The notes beneath the pieces were generated by a model, which saw only the letters and a list, made by a program, of their open reading frames with translations, had not been told where the DNA came from and made no database searches. From Suttonella indologenes (GTDB taxonomy: Bacteria > Pseudomonadota > Gammaproteobacteria > Cardiobacteriales > Cardiobacteriaceae), in NCBI RefSeq assembly GCF_900460215.1, contig NZ_UHIA01000003.1:186001-250000 (forward strand): a DNA stretch of 64,000 bases, in the 5' to 3' direction. The position numbers were made by a program, and so were the translations under genes. This document shows, one piece after another, positions 60,774 through 64,000 of this stretch (positions within the stretch are counted from its first letter, which is position 1; each line of letters starts with the position of its first letter).

Positions 60774-63337
60774 AACACAATCCCGCTTTCGGGCTGATAA
60801 TCCGCTTTGATGCGCGTGCCTGAAGGGTATTTGCCGCTTAAGATGGCGGAAGCCAGCGGATTTTCAATCAGGGTTTGAATAGCGCGTTTCAGCGGTCTTG
60901 CGCCGAAGGTCGGGTCATAGCCGGCATCGACCAAATACGCCAAAGCATCGGCGCTGATGTCCAATTGCAAATCGCGCTCTGCCAAGCGTTTTTGCAGGCG
61001 TGCCAATTGGATATTGGCAATCGCGCCCATATGCGTTTTGCCCAAGCCGTGGAAAACGACGGTTTCGTCAATGCGGTTGATAAATTCGGGGCGGAAATGC
61101 ATTGCCACTACTTCCATCACCGCATTTTTCATTTCCTCATAGCTTTTATCGCCCATGGCTTGAATCAAATCCGAGCCGAGGTTTGAGGTCATGATGATAA
61201 CGGTATTGCGGAAATCGACTGTGCGCCCCTGTCCGTCGGTCAAGCGTCCGTCATCGAGCACTTGCAGCAAGATGTTAAAGACATCGCCATGCGCTTTTTC
61301 GATTTCGTCAAACAGCACCACGCTGTAAGGTTTGCGGCGCACGGCTTCGGTCAGATAGCCGCCTTGGTCATAGCCCACATAGCCCGGAGGCGCACCAATC
61401 AGCCGCGCCACACTGTGTTTTTCCATAAATTCGCTCATGTCGATGCGCACGATATTGTCTTCGCTGTCGAACATAAATTGCGCCAAGGTGCGGCTGAGTT
61501 CGGTTTTGCCCACCCCTGTCGGTCCAAGGAAGAGGAAAGAACCAATCGGGCGGTTGGGGTCGGAAAGTCCTGCGCGATTGCGGCGAATGGCATTTGCCAC
61601 CGCTTCCACCGCCGTTTTCTGCCCGACCACGCGTTCATTAAGCACGGCTTCCAGATGCAGAAGTTTTTCGCGCTCACTTTCCATCATTTTGCTGACGGGA
61701 ATGCCCGTCCAACGCGAGACGATATGCGCGATTTCTTCGCTGCCGACTTTGCTGCGCACCAGTTGATGACGCTGTTCTTGTTCGGCGTTTTCCGCAATGT
61801 GTAATTGTTTTTCCAATTCGGGCAGTTGTCCGTATTGGATTTCGCTCATTCGCGCAAAATCGCCCTTGCGTTTCGCCGCTTCCAGATCGACGCGCAATTT
61901 ATCCATTTGCTCTTTAATGCCTGCCGTGCCGTGAATTTGCGATTTTTCCGCTTTCCAAACTTCTTCCAAATCGGCATATTCTTTTTCCTGCGCGCTGATT
62001 TCGTTTTCTAAATCTTGCAGACGTTTTTTGGAAGCCGCATCGCTTTCTTTTTCCAAAGCCAGCCGCTCCATTTTCAGCTGAATCAGACGGCGGTCGATTT
62101 TATCCATGATTTCCGGCTTGCTGTCTAATTCCATACGAATTTGCGCCGCCGCTTCATCAATCAAATCAATGGCTTTATCGGGCAATTTGCGTCCGCTGAT
62201 ATAGCGGTGCGACAACTGCGCCGCCGCCACCAAAGCAGGGTCGGTAATCTGAATGCCGTGATGGACTTCATAGCGTTCCTGCAAACCGCGCAAAATCGCA
62301 ATCGTATCTTCTACTGTCGGCTCATCGACCTGCACTTTCTGAAAACGCCGCTCCAATGCCGCATCTTTTTCCATATATTGGCGGTATTCGTCCAGCGTGG
62401 TGGCGCCGATGCAGTGCAATTCGCCGCGTGCCAAGGCAGGCTTAAGCATATTGCCGGCGTCCATTGAGCCTTCGGTTTTGCCCGCCCCGACCATGGTATG
62501 AATTTCATCAATAAACAGAATGATTTTGCCCTCGGATTTGCCGATATCCGTCAAGACGGCTTTTAAACGCTCTTCAAATTCGCCGCGATATTTCGTGCCT
62601 GCCAGCAAAGCCGCCAAATCCAACGACAACAGACGTTTGCCTTTCAAACTCTCCGGCACTTCATTATTGACAATCCGCTGCGCTAAACCCTCGACAATCG
62701 CGGTTTTCCCCACGCCCGGCTCGCCGATCAGCACAGGATTATTTTTGCTGCGGCGTTGCAAAATCTGCATCGCGCGGCGGATTTCTTCATCACGCCCAAT
62801 CACAGGATCAATCTTGCCGTCCAAAGCGCGTTGCGTAACGTCCAGCGTATATTTTTTCAGTGCCTCGCGTTTGTCTTCGGCGTTTTCGTCGGTTACCGGC
62901 GCATTGCCGCGCAACTCGCGAATGACCTTTTCCAATGCCGCCTTATTCGCGCCCTGCGCTTTCAATGCCTTGCCCACCGCCGCTTTTTCTTCCAAAGCGG
63001 CAAGCAAAAACAACTCGGAAGACAAATATTCATCGCCGTTTTGCTGCGCCTGTTTGTCGCATAAATTCAGCAGACGCGCGGTTTCGGGCGATACATTCAC
63101 TTGTCCGTTAGCTTGGCTGATACGCGGCAAATCCGCCAAAATCCGCTCCAATTCGCTGCGCAAAGCCGCTACGTTCACGCCCGCTTGCCGCAGAATATTG
63201 GCGCTGGAGCCGCCTTCTTGATTGAGCAATGCCAATAAAACATGCACCGGCTCAATATAATTATGATCTCTGCCCACCGCCAAAGATTGCGCGGCAGCTA
63301 AGGCTTCTTGAAATCTCGCCGTAAATTTTTGATTCAT
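60767..63337 (-). CDS. clpB: protein disaggregase ClpB
   Basis: AAA+ chaperone that works with DnaK to rescue aggregated proteins. The 856-residue chain has an N-domain (Clp_N, residues 1-145), nucleotide-binding domain 1 (GEPGVGKT, IILFIDEIHTMVGAG), a coiled-coil middle domain (about 400-525, KEYADLEEVWKAEKSQ) that marks ClpB rather than ClpA or ClpC, and domain 2 (GPTGVGKT, VVLFDEIEKAH). It has the full arginine fingers (ALERRFQKV). Promoter with heat-shock-type elements upstream. Confidence 0.97.
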   Translation of the reverse strand: MNQKFTARFQEALAAAQSLAVGRDHNYIEPVHVLLALLNQEGGSSANILRQAGVNVAALRSELERILADLPRISQANGQVNVSPETARLLNLCDKQAQQNGDEYLSSELFLLAALEEKAAVGKALKAQGANKAALEKVIRELRGNAPVTDENAEDKREALKKYTLDVTQRALDGKIDPVIGRDEEIRRAMQILQRRSKNNPVLIGEPGVGKTAIVEGLAQRIVNNEVPESLKGKRLLSLDLAALLAGTKYRGEFEERLKAVLTDIGKSEGKIILFIDEIHTMVGAGKTEGSMDAGNMLKPALARGELHCIGATTLDEYRQYMEKDAALERRFQKVQVDEPTVEDTIAILRGLQERYEVHHGIQITDPALVAAAQLSHRYISGRKLPDKAIDLIDEAAAQIRMELDSKPEIMDKIDRRLIQLKMERLALEKESDAASKKRLQDLENEISAQEKEYADLEEVWKAEKSQIHGTAGIKEQMDKLRVDLEAAKRKGDFARMSEIQYGQLPELEKQLHIAENAEQEQRHQLVRSKVGSEEIAHIVSRWTGIPVSKMMESEREKLLHLEAVLNERVVGQKTAVEAVANAIRRNRAGLSDPNRPIGSFLFLGPTGVGKTELSRTLAQFMFDSEDNIVRIDMSEFMEKHSVARLIGAPPGYVGYDQGGYLTEAVRRKPYSVVLFDEIEKAHGDVFNILLQVLDDGRLTDGQGRTVDFRNTVIIMTSNLGSDLIQAMGDKSYEEMKNAVMEVVAMHFRPEFINRIDETVVFHGLGKTHMGAIANIQLARLQKRLAERDLQLDISADALAYLVDAGYDPTFGARPLKRAIQTLIENPLASAILSGKYPSGTRIKADYQPESGIVFH

Positions 63338-63372
63338 TGTTAAGTCCTTAAAGTTAAAAAATACTACACCCT

Positions 63373-63400
63373 ATCTTAGGGCGTCGGCAGCGATTTCAAG
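63373..63400 (-). promoter_or_regulatory. candidate sigma-32 heat-shock promoter of clpB
   Basis: Read on the minus strand: CTTGAAA (63394-63400), a 13-bp gap, then CCTAAGAT (63373-63380). CTTGAAA is the sigma-32 -35 consensus; the -10 element is a partial match to CCCCATNT. The site lies 36-63 bp before the start codon. It fits the known heat induction of clpB in relatives. Confidence 0.6.
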
Positions 63401-63565
63401 CGCAAAGACCACGACATACATGAATTTTTATTCAGTTCGGCAATAGGGCTTCAAACGACTTCCTTTCAAGCAAGCACTCACTAAACAAAGTAAAAATTAA
63501 GCCATTGCATTAATTTTGATTGTTTATTACCATCTTGGTTTCCCTTATCGCTTTAGGCAAAAATA

Positions 63566-64000
63566 ATGCAACATCTTCCTCCCATGTCCCTTCCTTCAAG
63601 AGAGGAAAACCATAAAATCATCCCTTTTGCTTACTACAACACCGAACCGCGCAACCTCATCGTCGGCCCTAAGCACTACATCCTGCGCGACAACATCAGC
63701 ATCATCTCACGCACCAATGCAGACGGCTTCATCACCCACGCCAACCAAGCATTTATCGTTACCAGCGGTTACAGTAAAGAAGAACTCATCGGCAGCAGCC
63801 AAAACATCATCCGCCACCCCGACATGCCGCGCAGCGTATTTAAAAACCTATGGGAAACCATCAGCCAAGGCAAAATTTGGGAAGGACACCTAAAAAACCT
63901 GCGCAAAGACGGCGGCTATTACTGGGTACACGCCACCATACAACCCGTCATGGAAAACGGCAAACCCAAAAGCTACACCTCCACCAGACGCAAAATGGAC
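63566..64000 (+). CDS. PAS-domain signalling protein, Aer-like (partial, 3' end outside window)
   Basis: ATG 63566 (MQHLPPMSLPSREENHKIIP) opens a frame running off the end. From about residue 42 it has a PAS fold: ILRDNISIISRTNADGFITHANQAFIVTSGYSKEELIGSSQNIIRHPDMPRSVFKNLWETI... KNLRKDGGYYWVHATIQPV. The 'iiRHPDMP..vF..lW..i..G..W.G...N..KdG..YWv.a.v.Pv' pattern is that of the FAD/haem-type PAS domain of Aer and of PAS-chemoreceptors. The output domain (methyl-accepting or diguanylate cyclase) is beyond the window. Confidence 0.8.
   Translation, partial: MQHLPPMSLPSREENHKIIPFAYYNTEPRNLIVGPKHYILRDNISIISRTNADGFITHANQAFIVTSGYSKEELIGSSQNIIRHPDMPRSVFKNLWETISQGKIWEGHLKNLRKDGGYYWVHATIQPVMENGKPKSYTSTRRKMD

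Overview
The window looks like the chromosome of a gammaproteobacterium. The evidence is an lptE-holA pair, a fused two-domain cytidine deaminase, an SsrA tag reading ANDDNYALAA, and Enterobacteria-like versions of clpB, hemN, lnt and ung. Moderate GC, many small dispersed repeats and a giant Ca-binding adhesin would suit an oral or respiratory commensal such as Cardiobacteriaceae (Cardiobacterium/Suttonella). That placement is an inference from general knowledge; no search was run.

Layout. 1-7.05 kb, minus strand: a peptide-type ABC importer (fused double ATPase, binding protein, two permeases) followed by proA and rsfS. 7.05-9.95 kb: short repeats, gph, a DinJ/YafQ-type toxin-antitoxin pair and an unrecognised low-GC gene. 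9.94-10.88 kb: L-lactate dehydrogenase. 11.0-27.7 kb, minus strand: a small lipoprotein gene and a 5383-residue secreted adhesin whose centre is 25 near-identical 153/154-residue repeats, each with two EF-hand/dockerin-like calcium loops. 27.9-35.3 kb: hemN (minus), then lnt-leuS-lptE-holA (plus). 35.4-40.3 kb: nucleoside salvage, with deoD, a PGM2-type phosphomutase and cdd divergent from deoA. 40.4-43.03 kb: envelope-stress type small membrane proteins, an MFS exporter and a glycine-zipper lipoprotein.

43.08-57.3 kb is an accessory region anchored at the 3' end of ssrA (tmRNA). Its first half (43.4-50.5 kb) is clearly more GC-rich than the host. It holds a decayed serine recombinase and its partner protein, an IS256-family element, a ParE/Phd pair, a tyrosine recombinase with a small core-binding-domain partner, and an amidoligase / DUF5049-like / class II glutamine amidotransferase cassette. 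The amidoligase has lost its N-terminus and the amidotransferase its C-terminus. Its second half (50.5-57.3 kb) is a low-GC patchwork of IS630, IS30 and IS256 pieces, plasmid-like gene fragments and a small cryptic insertion.

57.4-64 kb returns to core-type genes: an OmpA-like lipoprotein, ung, a membrane-anchored PstS-like protein, clpB with a heat-shock-type promoter, and the start of a PAS-domain sensor.

Two dispersed repeat families stand out. One is a ~107-bp MITE, five copies, whose ends resemble those of the IS630-family element here. The other is a ~130-bp repeat with three predicted hairpins that ends in a ribosome-binding site plus ATGAAA and in two places (gph, lptE) appears to supply the translation start of the gene.
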